Origin: CAZQGO01 sp964593065
Lineage (GTDB): Bacteria; Oederibacteriota; JAAXVQ01
NCBI GenBank assembly: GCA_964593065.1
Contig: CAZQGO010000004.1
Coordinates: 62,001 to 126,000, forward strand
Direction of reading: 5' to 3'
Length of the DNA: 64,000 bases
Position numbers and translations under genes: made by a program. The notes below the pieces were generated by a model, which made no database searches, was not told where the DNA came from, and worked only from the letters and a program-made list of their open reading frames with translations. Positions 17,404-25,331 of this stretch are shown in pieces; positions within the stretch are counted from its first letter, which is position 1; every line of letters begins with the position of its first letter.

Positions 17404-18633
17404 TCATGGCAACTCCAAGCGGCGAATTTCGATGCCCGGATAGTAGTGTTTCAGGATATCCTCAAAACCGTAGCCGGCCTGGGCCATGCCCAGGGCTCCC
17501 TCCTGGCAAAGTCCCACGCCGTGACCCCAGCCTTTCCCCGCGAAGATGAAATCCCGGCCCGCCTGCCGGACCTGAAAAATGGTGCTCTTTATTTTATCCG
17601 GTCCCAGCGCCATGCGAAAAATACTGGCCGGCACCCGGGTCTCCCCGCCTGCCTGCCGCACAATGATTTCGCGGGCGCGGCCGTCGGAATGGTAGCCCGA
17701 GATTTTGAGGCCGAGGAGCCCGCGCACCGCGACATTGTGCTGTGTGAGGGCACGGGCAATTTCCTGGTCGGACAGGGTAACCTGCCAGGAAAAATGGGGG
17801 CCGTCCTGGCAAAACCCGCAGGCCGTCCCTTCCAGGTAGTCGATATTGCCGCCCCAGACTTCCCGGACATCCGCCGTCTGGCCGCCGCAATTGGAATGAT
17901 AAAATGCCGCGATGAACCGCCCCTGATAAACCGCTATGATCTGCCGCGTCAGGGACACCGCCCGCGTCGTGGAATCGCGCTCGGAACCCAGGCCGCGATA
18001 GACCTGGCTGTACATGCTGGCATCCAAATCGTAGGGATCGTCCGCGCGTCCGCTCATTTTGTACAGGGCGAAAGTCCTGGCCGCCACCGCTTGCGCCTTC
18101 AGCGCTTCCAGCGGCCACTGGTAGGGAACCTCGTTGGGAACCACGCCCAGCAGATATTCCTCCAGCGGCACGTAGTTGACGACCAGGAGGGTTCCTGGTT
18201 CGCGCCCGAGCGAGATTTCGATCTGGCCGCGGTACGCGTTTCCCGCCACGGACAGGTAATGCTGTGGATCACCGGGAACGAGCCGGATCCGGTCACTGGG
18301 GAGTACCTGCCGGTCCAGAATGATCCGGTTATCCCGCACCAGCGCCAAAGCGTCAGGACTGAGACGGGTGCTGAGCAGTACATTGCGAGTATGCATGTCG
18401 TAGATCTTGACCGGCCCCTCGCAGGTGATTTTCACCTGGGATCGGTTTTGGACCAGAGCCACGCGAATATTGGCGAATCGTTTCGCCTCCGCGTGAGACG
18501 GAACCTGCGGAGGATAATAGCTCGTCACGCTGATTTTTGTAACCGTGGCACACCCTGCCGCGAGAAATAACCATCCCGCTAGCGTGAGTAGGCCAAGAAA
18601 TACCACCGGGGGGGGATACGGTTTCTTATTCAC
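17404..18633 (-). CDS. SpoIID/LytB-family lipoprotein, probable peptidoglycan lytic enzyme
   Basis: A 409-residue protein of the SpoIID/LytB family, whose founder is a lytic transglycosylase acting on peptidoglycan stem-stripped glycans. It has a lipoprotein signal peptide with lipobox LAAGC at about residue 28. The family core is present: VPLEEYLLGVVPNEVP (catalytic Glu region), EALKAQAVAARTFAL, FYHSNCGGQTA, and the C-terminal GWGHGVGLCQEGA. In spore formers SpoIID works at engulfment; in a diderm a role in cell-wall remodelling or division is more likely. It sits directly upstream of queA. Confidence 0.93.
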   Translation of the reverse strand: MNKKPYPPPVVFLGLLTLAGWLFLAAGCATVTKISVTSYYPPQVPSHAEAKRFANIRVALVQNRSQVKITCEGPVKIYDMHTRNVLLSTRLSPDALALVRDNRIILDRQVLPSDRIRLVPGDPQHYLSVAGNAYRGQIEISLGREPGTLLVVNYVPLEEYLLGVVPNEVPYQWPLEALKAQAVAARTFALYKMSGRADDPYDLDASMYSQVYRGLGSERDSTTRAVSLTRQIIAVYQGRFIAAFYHSNCGGQTADVREVWGGNIDYLEGTACGFCQDGPHFSWQVTLSDQEIARALTQHNVAVRGLLGLKISGYHSDGRAREIIVRQAGGETRVPASIFRMALGPDKIKSTIFQVRQAGRDFIFAGKGWGHGVGLCQEGALGMAQAGYGFEDILKHYYPGIEIRRLELP

Positions 18634-18738
18634 TTGAGTAGTATTAACTCCAATCCTGTCAATAAATCCTAGTTATTCCAAATGGGATAACCTGGACGGA
18701 CCCGCTTTTTAGGCATAGCCAGCATCACCGGCGTTCGA

Positions 18739-21663
18739 CTACACGGCCGATTCCGGACAAATAGTACGATACGGACAATAATTACAGGTCCAGGCGCTCG
18801 GTTTGGCCCCAAAATCCTGCCGCCGGATTCCATCCGCGGTTTCCTGGATCATAGCCTCTGTGGCATTGATTTCCTGTTCCGGATATTCCGCGGTTCCGAT
18901 CAATCCCGAGTCCAAAAAACGCAGTTCCACCCGGGCGGGAAGTCTTCCCTCGGTCCGGAGCCAGGCACTGGAATAGATTTTCATCTGCAGACTGCCCCTG
19001 GCTTTGGCATCGGCTTCTTTCTGGCCGGCTATTTCCGAGGTTTTAAAATCAATTATCACTGCCCTTTGGTCAGGCAGCAAATCCACCCGGTCAAGCCGGC
19101 CGGATATTTTGTTGTTCCCCAATAAATAATTGAATGATTTTTCAATATATATTGGTTTTGATGGATTTATTTCCTCTACTTCAAGTAGTTTATGAATTGC
19201 GCGCATTCCGGCTTCCAGGCGCATTTCCTCATGCTCGCGGGAAATGAATCCCTCGCTCACCCAGGATTTCCTGAATATTTCCACGACCTCCTCTTCCCGC
19301 AGGCGCGGCTGTCCCGCCACCACCTGGCGGTAATAGGCCTGCACCGCCAAATGGACGGCATTTCCGTACAGGATGGCATGGTGCGGAAGAATCGGTATTT
19401 TCAAAATATGGATGTATTTATACTTCAAGGGACAGGTTCGGTAATCGTCCACCTGGTAATAGGACAAATTCAATATTTCATTTTGGCCCATGGGACGCGG
19501 TGCGAGAATGGCCTGCCCCGGCAAAGGAGCGTGGGTCTGGATTTGCTCGAGCGCCGAGGCCTTCCAGGTCTGGAAGGAATCCTTGGGCAAATCCAGGGCT
19601 TCCAGCACAAAGGGCGAGGTTTTATACTGACGCACGCCGCCGTAATCCTTGGCCGAGCTGAGAAACAGACCCCGTTTGGCCCGGGTCATGGCCACATAAA
19701 ACAGGCGCCGTTCCTCCGCCAGGTAGGAATCCTGGGTCGGAAGGTCTTCCTTGGCCAGTTCCGGGGGCAAATCGAGCGCGGGCCTGCGGCTGGCGGCGGG
19801 AAACCGTTGCGAAGCCAGTCCCACCAGGAAAACCGCGTCGAATTCCAGCCCCTTGGCGCGATGCACGGTCAGGACACTCACGCTGTCCTCCTCCGATTCG
19901 GCCTCCGCCACCGGCGGATCATCCCCGGCGGCCTGCAGCAGGTCCAGATGCCGGACGAAATACAGCACCCGGTCCGAGAGGGCCAGCTTCTCATAGCGGC
20001 GCACGAGATCAAAGAACTTTGCCAGGTTCCGGATGGCGAAATCGGATTCCAGGGTATTGGCCTCGGTGTACTTGGCCAGCAAACCCGTGTCGGACAGGAA
20101 GTGGTACAGCAACTGCCCGGTGGACAACCGCTTGGCCAATTCCTGGTAGTTTTGCAGGTCGGCCACCAGGCGCCGCGTGGAATCCATGGCCTCGGGTCGC
20201 AAGGTGCTGCCCGCTTCACCCGCTGCTTCCCGGAGCACGTGCCATAAGGGACGGTGCCGCCTCTGGCCCAGTGCGGCCAGCTGCGCCAAGTCTTCCGCGG
20301 GCAGGCGATAGAGATCCGAGGCGGCGAGATCATGCAGGTGCATGGAGGCCGTGGGATCGGCCACGACATTGAGAAAGGAAATACACAGCCGCACCTCGGG
20401 CCGCCGGTACAACCCTTGGCTGCCACTGAAGCGATATGGAATTTCGCGGGCATTCAGGGCCCGTAAAAAGGGATCGGCCTGGCGGTTGGTGCGCACCAAG
20501 ATCGCGAAATCCGACCAGCCCCCGCCCGCTCCCTGGCGACGCTGCCGGAGGATTTCCTCCGCCGCCCAGTCCGCCTCCGCCGAGACAGTATCGAACCTCC
20601 GGTAGGTGACGGCGGCGCCTTCGCCGCGGGCGGAAAGCAAGCGCTTGCTCAGGCCGTGTTTGATCTCCAGCCGCTCGGGATCGTTGTGGCGGACCAGGCG
20701 ATAGGCGGTGTCGAGAATGGTTTGGGTGGAACGGTAGTTTTGATTGAGCAGACGGACCTGGGCTTGCGGATAGTGGCGGGTGAACTGCAAAATATTCGAG
20801 ATGGCGGCCCCGCGAAATTTATAGATGCTCTGGTCATCGTCTCCCACGACGGTCAGGTTCGCCGCCGGGCCAGCCAACAACTGGATGAGCTCAAACTGGG
20901 CGGCATTGGTATCCTGGAATTCGTCCACCAGGAGGTAGCGGTACCGCGCCCGGTAGTCCGCCAATACATCCGGGTGCCGGCGAAAAAGATCCAAGGCGAG
21001 CAGGATCAGGTCCCCGAAATCCACGAACCCCCGCTCGGACATCAATTCCTGGTAACGGGCATAGACGGCGGCCACTTCCTGCTGCTTGTTCCAGGCCGCC
21101 AGCTGTTGGGCTTCCGGCTCGCCGTGCAGACCGGCGAGCCGCTGCGCGCAAAAATCCCGGTATGCCGCCGGCCGCACGTCTTCGTCCTTGGCCCGCGAGA
21201 TGATATCCAGCATCAATTCAAGATGCCGGGTGGGGTCCGAGAGCGGGCGCAGGTGCTTCACCGGCAAAGCGAAGAGGTGTTCCCGCAGAAACACCCGTTG
21301 TTCGGACTTGGACAATATCCGGTAATCCGGATTGATGCCCAACAAAACCCCCTGTTCGCGCAGCAGGCGGTCGCCGAAGGCGTGGAAGGTGCAGATGGTG
21401 CTGTCCGTGAAGCCATAAGGGACCAGAACATCGACCCGGCTTTCCATCTCCTCCGCGGCCTTGTCGGTGAACGTCAAGGCCAGGATTTCCCGGGCGGAAC
21501 ACGCTTTGCGGGCGACGAGATGGGCAATGCGGCGGGTAATCACCGCGGTCTTCCCCGTCCCGGCGCCGGCCACGATCAATTGCGGTCCCGGCCCATGGCA
21601 AACGGCCTCCCGCTGGGCGGCGTTCAGATCTGCCAAGATTTTGTCCTGGGTCATTTCGGGCAT
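18739..21663 (-). CDS. UvrD/Rep-type helicase with C-terminal Fe-S RecB-like nuclease
   Basis: A 974-residue superfamily 1A helicase plus nuclease. Helicase motifs: Walker A GAGTGKT (33-39), LTFTDKAAEEM, LLVDEFQDTN, VGDDDQSIYKFRGA, LNQNYRST, SVLTVHRAKGLEFDAVFL and ERRLFYVAMTRAK. The last ~220 residues form a PD-(D/E)XK nuclease (VIIDFKTS) with four Cys: one in DYRTCP and three at the end (C960, C963, C969), the AddB/Cas4-type iron-sulphur staple. This resembles single-chain AddA-like repair or recombination enzymes. It lies downstream of the TonB-ExbBD genes, 62 bases from the tonB stop, with no obvious functional link. Confidence 0.93.
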   Translation of the reverse strand: MPEMTQDKILADLNAAQREAVCHGPGPQLIVAGAGTGKTAVITRRIAHLVARKACSAREILALTFTDKAAEEMESRVDVLVPYGFTDSTICTFHAFGDRLLREQGVLLGINPDYRILSKSEQRVFLREHLFALPVKHLRPLSDPTRHLELMLDIISRAKDEDVRPAAYRDFCAQRLAGLHGEPEAQQLAAWNKQQEVAAVYARYQELMSERGFVDFGDLILLALDLFRRHPDVLADYRARYRYLLVDEFQDTNAAQFELIQLLAGPAANLTVVGDDDQSIYKFRGAAISNILQFTRHYPQAQVRLLNQNYRSTQTILDTAYRLVRHNDPERLEIKHGLSKRLLSARGEGAAVTYRRFDTVSAEADWAAEEILRQRRQGAGGGWSDFAILVRTNRQADPFLRALNAREIPYRFSGSQGLYRRPEVRLCISFLNVVADPTASMHLHDLAASDLYRLPAEDLAQLAALGQRRHRPLWHVLREAAGEAGSTLRPEAMDSTRRLVADLQNYQELAKRLSTGQLLYHFLSDTGLLAKYTEANTLESDFAIRNLAKFFDLVRRYEKLALSDRVLYFVRHLDLLQAAGDDPPVAEAESEEDSVSVLTVHRAKGLEFDAVFLVGLASQRFPAASRRPALDLPPELAKEDLPTQDSYLAEERRLFYVAMTRAKRGLFLSSAKDYGGVRQYKTSPFVLEALDLPKDSFQTWKASALEQIQTHAPLPGQAILAPRPMGQNEILNLSYYQVDDYRTCPLKYKYIHILKIPILPHHAILYGNAVHLAVQAYYRQVVAGQPRLREEEVVEIFRKSWVSEGFISREHEEMRLEAGMRAIHKLLEVEEINPSKPIYIEKSFNYLLGNNKISGRLDRVDLLPDQRAVIIDFKTSEIAGQKEADAKARGSLQMKIYSSAWLRTEGRLPARVELRFLDSGLIGTAEYPEQEINATEAMIQETADGIRRQDFGAKPSAWTCNYCPYRTICPESAV

Positions 21664-21725
21664 GGGGGATTCCTGGCCGCTTCTGGTCGGCCGGACCGTT
21701 GCCGGGCCGGACCCTGGCGCGGGAT

Positions 21726-22421
21726 TTACCGCAGAAGCAGTTTGATCGTCAGTACGCCTTCTTGGTCGACCTGTTGCCAGTTGAGCGGCAAGGGATCGAA
21801 AATGATTTTGCGGGCGAGTTCGAGCGCTTTCTGGTCCACAAAGGGATAGCCCGAGGTTTCCAGCAGCTTGGCCTGTTTCACTTCCCCGCCGGGTTGGACG
21901 ACCAGCACAAGGCGCAATTGGGTTTCTTCGGTAATATAGTTTTTCAACAAGGAAAAATCCGGTTCCTGATAGCCCCGCGTCGCAATGGCCCCGGTCAGGC
22001 TCAAGGTTCCCTGGGGCGAACCGGGCTGTCCGTATTCCCCCGCCCCCCGGCCCTCCGCCAACCCGCCGCTTTCCTGACGGAGCTCCCGTTCGCTGGCCCC
22101 GATGCGCACGCGTTGCCGTGAATCCGTCAGTTCCCGGATCAGCTGCCGCCGTTTTTCGTCTTTCCAGACCTTGAGTTCCTCGGGCGTCATGCCGGGCGCC
22201 TCCGCCGTTTCCCCCTTGGGCCCCAGAACCTGCCCGTCGGTTTTTACGCCTTCCTGGGACGACAGGGGCGCACTGGTGCCCGCCAGGGTCACCTCAATGA
22301 GCATGGGCACGGGACCGACCGGCTGCAGGCTCAGCGCCAGGGTGCCCAGGACCGCCACTAAGCCGCCGTGCAGCGCCAGCGCCAGACCCAGGGAAAACCC
22401 GGAAATGCGGTCGAACGTCAC
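21726..22421 (-). CDS. tonB: TonB-family energy transducer
   Basis: A 231-residue periplasm-spanning protein. It has an N-terminal membrane anchor (LGLALALHGGLVAVLGTLAL), a charged middle region (EELKVWKDEKRRQLIRELTD) instead of the classic Pro-rich rod, and a TonB_C-like C-terminal domain (RLVLVVQPGGEVKQAKLLET, KALELARKIIFDPLP). The start is the GTG at 22421 which overlaps the exbD stop; longer in-frame extension would run through exbD and is rejected. Together with ExbB and ExbD it should couple the proton gradient to an outer membrane partner, most likely the barrel protein in this operon. Confidence 0.88.
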   Translation of the reverse strand: MTFDRISGFSLGLALALHGGLVAVLGTLALSLQPVGPVPMLIEVTLAGTSAPLSSQEGVKTDGQVLGPKGETAEAPGMTPEELKVWKDEKRRQLIRELTDSRQRVRIGASERELRQESGGLAEGRGAGEYGQPGSPQGTLSLTGAIATRGYQEPDFSLLKNYITEETQLRLVLVVQPGGEVKQAKLLETSGYPFVDQKALELARKIIFDPLPLNWQQVDQEGVLTIKLLLR

Positions 22422-22855
22422 CGCGTCATCATCTCCTCGGACAGGGGCTTTACGGGAGCCGGTTCCGCAGCCAGGATCAGTTTGTTCGCGCCGGCTTGGC
22501 GGGCGATGTCCAGCACCCGCACCGCGTCCCCGTAGGGCACGCGCTCGTCGGCCGCGACGGTGACGTTGTTGTCTGTCCCCGCTGTAAACCGTTCGCGCAG
22601 CCGCGGCCCGAGTTGTTCCAGGGTAAGACGCTCGCCGTCCAGCAGCAACCGCCCGTCCGCCGCCAAGGTAATGCGAATCTGCTGCACGACGGCCTCGGGC
22701 TTGGCGTGCGCTTTGGGCAGGTTGATGTCGATCGCCGCCTTCATGATCAACGGGGTGGTCACCATGAAAATGACCAGCAAGACCAGCATCACATCGGTCA
22801 AGGGGGTGATGTTGATTTCGCTCATCACGCGGTTGCGTTGTATGGGTCGGCGCAT
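22418..22855 (-). CDS. exbD: ExbD/TolR biopolymer transport protein
   Basis: A 145-residue inner-membrane protein. It has the family opening (MSEINITPLTDVMLVLLVIFMV) including the essential Asp in the transmembrane helix (LTDVMLVLL), and a periplasmic domain with VTVAADERVPYGDAVRVLD. It forms the proton-driven motor with ExbB. It is 5 bases downstream of exbB and overlaps the tonB start, so the three genes are co-transcribed. Confidence 0.95.
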   Translation of the reverse strand: MRRPIQRNRVMSEINITPLTDVMLVLLVIFMVTTPLIMKAAIDINLPKAHAKPEAVVQQIRITLAADGRLLLDGERLTLEQLGPRLRERFTAGTDNNVTVAADERVPYGDAVRVLDIARQAGANKLILAAEPAPVKPLSEEMMTR

Positions 22856-22860
22856 GGGCG

Positions 22861-23538
22861 CTACCCCCTCGCGGGCCGGTTCCCCACCGGCGGGCTGGGT
22901 TCCAATTCTTCCCCGCTGCCCTTGGCATAGAGGGTATCCAGCAGATCCGAGGCGGCCGTGGCCATCTCGGTATCGAAGCGCGTGGCCCGCCGTACGAAAT
23001 AATTATATGCGATCACGGCGGGGACGGCCGTAAACAAGCCGGCCGCGGTCGCGACCAGCGCCTCGGCAATGCCGTTGGCCACCACCGCGGGGCCGACTCC
23101 CGTGTCGCCGGCCAAGGCCGAAAATGCGGAAATGATCCCCAGGACCGTCCCGAACAAGCCTACGAAGGGTGAAACGGAACCAATGGTTCCCAGGAAGGAA
23201 AGGTATTGTTCCAGCCGGATCAGTTCCATGGCGCTGACGCGCTCCATGGCCTCCCGCGCGGATAACGCCCCCTTCTTGAAGTGCCGCAGGCCCGCCTTCA
23301 GGGTGGCGGCGACGGGCCCGGAGGAAACCTGGCATAAATCGCCGGCTTCCACGTGCCGGTTGCTTTGCACAAGCTTCTTGATTTTCAGCATGAAGTGGTC
23401 CACATCCAGTTGGGCTTGATGGTAGCGGATCAGGCGTTCAAAAATAATGAACCAGGATGCCAGGGAGAAGCCCAGCAGGACCACCATGGTCCATCCCCCT
23501 TTGAGCAGCAATTGCCAAAAAGTCAGATTTGCGAACAT
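22861..23538 (-). CDS. exbB: ExbB/TolQ/MotA-family proton channel
   Basis: A 225-residue protein with three membrane spans: GGWTMVVLLGFSLASWFIIF near the N-terminus, then YLSFLGTIGSVSPFVGLFGTV and IAEALVATAAGLFTAVPAVIAYN, which hold the conserved TolQ/ExbB signatures (GTVLGIISAF, AGLFTAVPA). It forms the stator pore around ExbD. An AAGGAGG lies about ten bases before the ATG. The barrel gene lies 44 bases upstream. Confidence 0.95.
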   Translation of the reverse strand: MFANLTFWQLLLKGGWTMVVLLGFSLASWFIIFERLIRYHQAQLDVDHFMLKIKKLVQSNRHVEAGDLCQVSSGPVAATLKAGLRHFKKGALSAREAMERVSAMELIRLEQYLSFLGTIGSVSPFVGLFGTVLGIISAFSALAGDTGVGPAVVANGIAEALVATAAGLFTAVPAVIAYNYFVRRATRFDTEMATAASDLLDTLYAKGSGEELEPSPPVGNRPARG

Positions 23539-23582
23539 GTCTTGACTGCCTCCTTGCCTGATGATCCGGGGCCGGTCTCACG

Positions 23583-25331
23583 CTAAAAAATGACCCGCAA
23601 TCCGGCCAAACCGGAATGCCCTCTTTCGGGGTAACCCCGCCATTTTTCCCAACGCACGCCCAAAATATTATCCAGCCGACCGAAAACGGTCCAACCCGGA
23701 GAGACTTCCACGTTTACGCTCGCGCCGAAGAGGTGGGCCGCGTCCAGTGAGGGGGCGTTTTCGTCCGCCCGGGCAAAGCGCTCCCCCAGGAAGCGGTAAT
23801 GGGCGCCCAGGTCCACCCCCCCGAGGTCCCAATGGATCTCGCTCCTGCCTTCGTGCTGCGGTTGGTAGGGAAAGTGGCGATCCCGGCCGGCCGTGGCCTC
23901 GCGGTATTCATAAACCAGCGTTTGCTGCAGGTTGGGGAGATACCGCACTTCCAGGGTCATTTGGCCGCCCTGCGTGTGGGTCTGGGGCAGATTGGCGTAG
24001 GTAAACAGGCCGTCCTGATCGTCGTCCGTCCAGACCGGCGTCTGGGTCGCATCACGCTTGAACCAACCGGCCTCCAGGGACACGCTGCCGCCCAGCGTTT
24101 GCCGCCAACCCACCCGGTAGTCTCCGTATACGCTCTCCGGCCGCGGCAAGGCCGCGCTGGCCTGCCAGGAGTTCTCGAAGGCCCACTCCGAAACCGCTTT
24201 CCAAAGCATGGCCGGCTGAGCGGTGGCATACAGGATGCTCCCCGTGGGCAGCACCAGGCTGATCTGCCCCACCACATTGGCCGCACTGGCGCCCTGGGGG
24301 CCTTCAAAATCATCCAGGCGTACGCCCAGGTTCGCGTGCAGGATGGAAAAAAGCCTGAACCGGCTCGTCACGGACAGGGTTTTCTGCGCCTCCCAGGCCT
24401 GAAGGTCCAGGAACGTTCGTTCCCGCCGCACGCTCTGCCCCTGGACCTTGCCCTCGATTTCCAGGCTCAGGCCGTCGGGGATGAGTCCGGGGATGATTTG
24501 CTCGTAGCCCACGCGGCAATTGAAAATATCGGCGAGCAGTTCCGGCCGGTCCGGGCCGGGGATTCCCGCCTGCCGCATGGATTTGTACGCGCCGATAAAA
24601 TTCAGACTCGCATTCGGACTGAGCGCCCAGTCGGTTTGCAGCCCGGCCTCGCCGTAACGCCGTTGCAGCCACGGCCCCCAGCCCGCGGGGCCGGCGGCAG
24701 GCTGGCGGTCGCGGTCATCCTTGCCGGCCAAGGAGCCGGTGATGCTCCAGGTCGCCCCTCCGTCCCAGCGAACGTCCAAGTCCGCCCCCAGGCCCTGGTG
24801 GTCGGGAATGAAGGCAAACGCCCGCGGCCATTCGCCGGTGGTTTCATTGCCGCGCAGCAGATAGTTGACCGGGCCCAATTTCTGGCCTACGACCACGCGG
24901 CCTTCCGCCACGTGATAGGGTCCCGCGCCGGCTTCCAGCAACAGAAAATAATTCTTCGCGGTGACGGTTTCGGCTCCCGGGACCTGTTTGCCCTCCAGTC
25001 CGGGAATGGCCACGCGTGCAAAATCCATGGGGATCTCCTTGGCTCCCGCCATGGGATCCACGAACAACAGATCCTGCCTCTCGGCCGTGACCTGGAACTG
25101 CTTTTCACCCTTGACGACGACATCGGGTAATTTCAGGGCCGGACGTTCCTGGTCCTTGGTCAGGGTGGCGGCCGGTTCCTCCACCCGGGGTCCGGTGGCG
25201 GCGGGCGCCGCGCTTTCGGCTTCGCTCGCCAAGTCCTCACCCCGGTCCGCGGCCCAGCTGCAGACCGGGCCCGCGGCCAGGCACAGGCCCGCCAGGAAGA
25301 TTCCGAGCCAAAACCGGGTCCGATTACTCAT
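23583..25331 (-). CDS. TonB-dependent-receptor-like outer membrane barrel without a plug domain
   Basis: A 582-residue exported protein (signal peptide ending ...CSWAADRG) whose strands alternate polar and aromatic residues to the end and which finishes VIF, a C-terminal Phe typical of outer membrane barrels. A TonB-box-like DVVVKGE occurs at about residue 69. The ~130-residue plug domain of normal TonB receptors is not recognisable: barrel strands begin by about residue 130. The first base pairs overlap the TPR gene stop, and exbB follows. It probably serves as an outer membrane partner of the TonB motor; substrate unknown. Confidence 0.8.
   Translation of the reverse strand: MSNRTRFWLGIFLAGLCLAAGPVCSWAADRGEDLASEAESAAPAATGPRVEEPAATLTKDQERPALKLPDVVVKGEKQFQVTAERQDLLFVDPMAGAKEIPMDFARVAIPGLEGKQVPGAETVTAKNYFLLLEAGAGPYHVAEGRVVVGQKLGPVNYLLRGNETTGEWPRAFAFIPDHQGLGADLDVRWDGGATWSITGSLAGKDDRDRQPAAGPAGWGPWLQRRYGEAGLQTDWALSPNASLNFIGAYKSMRQAGIPGPDRPELLADIFNCRVGYEQIIPGLIPDGLSLEIEGKVQGQSVRRERTFLDLQAWEAQKTLSVTSRFRLFSILHANLGVRLDDFEGPQGASAANVVGQISLVLPTGSILYATAQPAMLWKAVSEWAFENSWQASAALPRPESVYGDYRVGWRQTLGGSVSLEAGWFKRDATQTPVWTDDDQDGLFTYANLPQTHTQGGQMTLEVRYLPNLQQTLVYEYREATAGRDRHFPYQPQHEGRSEIHWDLGGVDLGAHYRFLGERFARADENAPSLDAAHLFGASVNVEVSPGWTVFGRLDNILGVRWEKWRGYPERGHSGLAGLRVIF

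Noticed and set aside
22422..22928. Longer TonB frame reaching 22928
   Set aside because: The extension runs through exbD out of frame and reads as a low-complexity Arg/His/Gly sequence.
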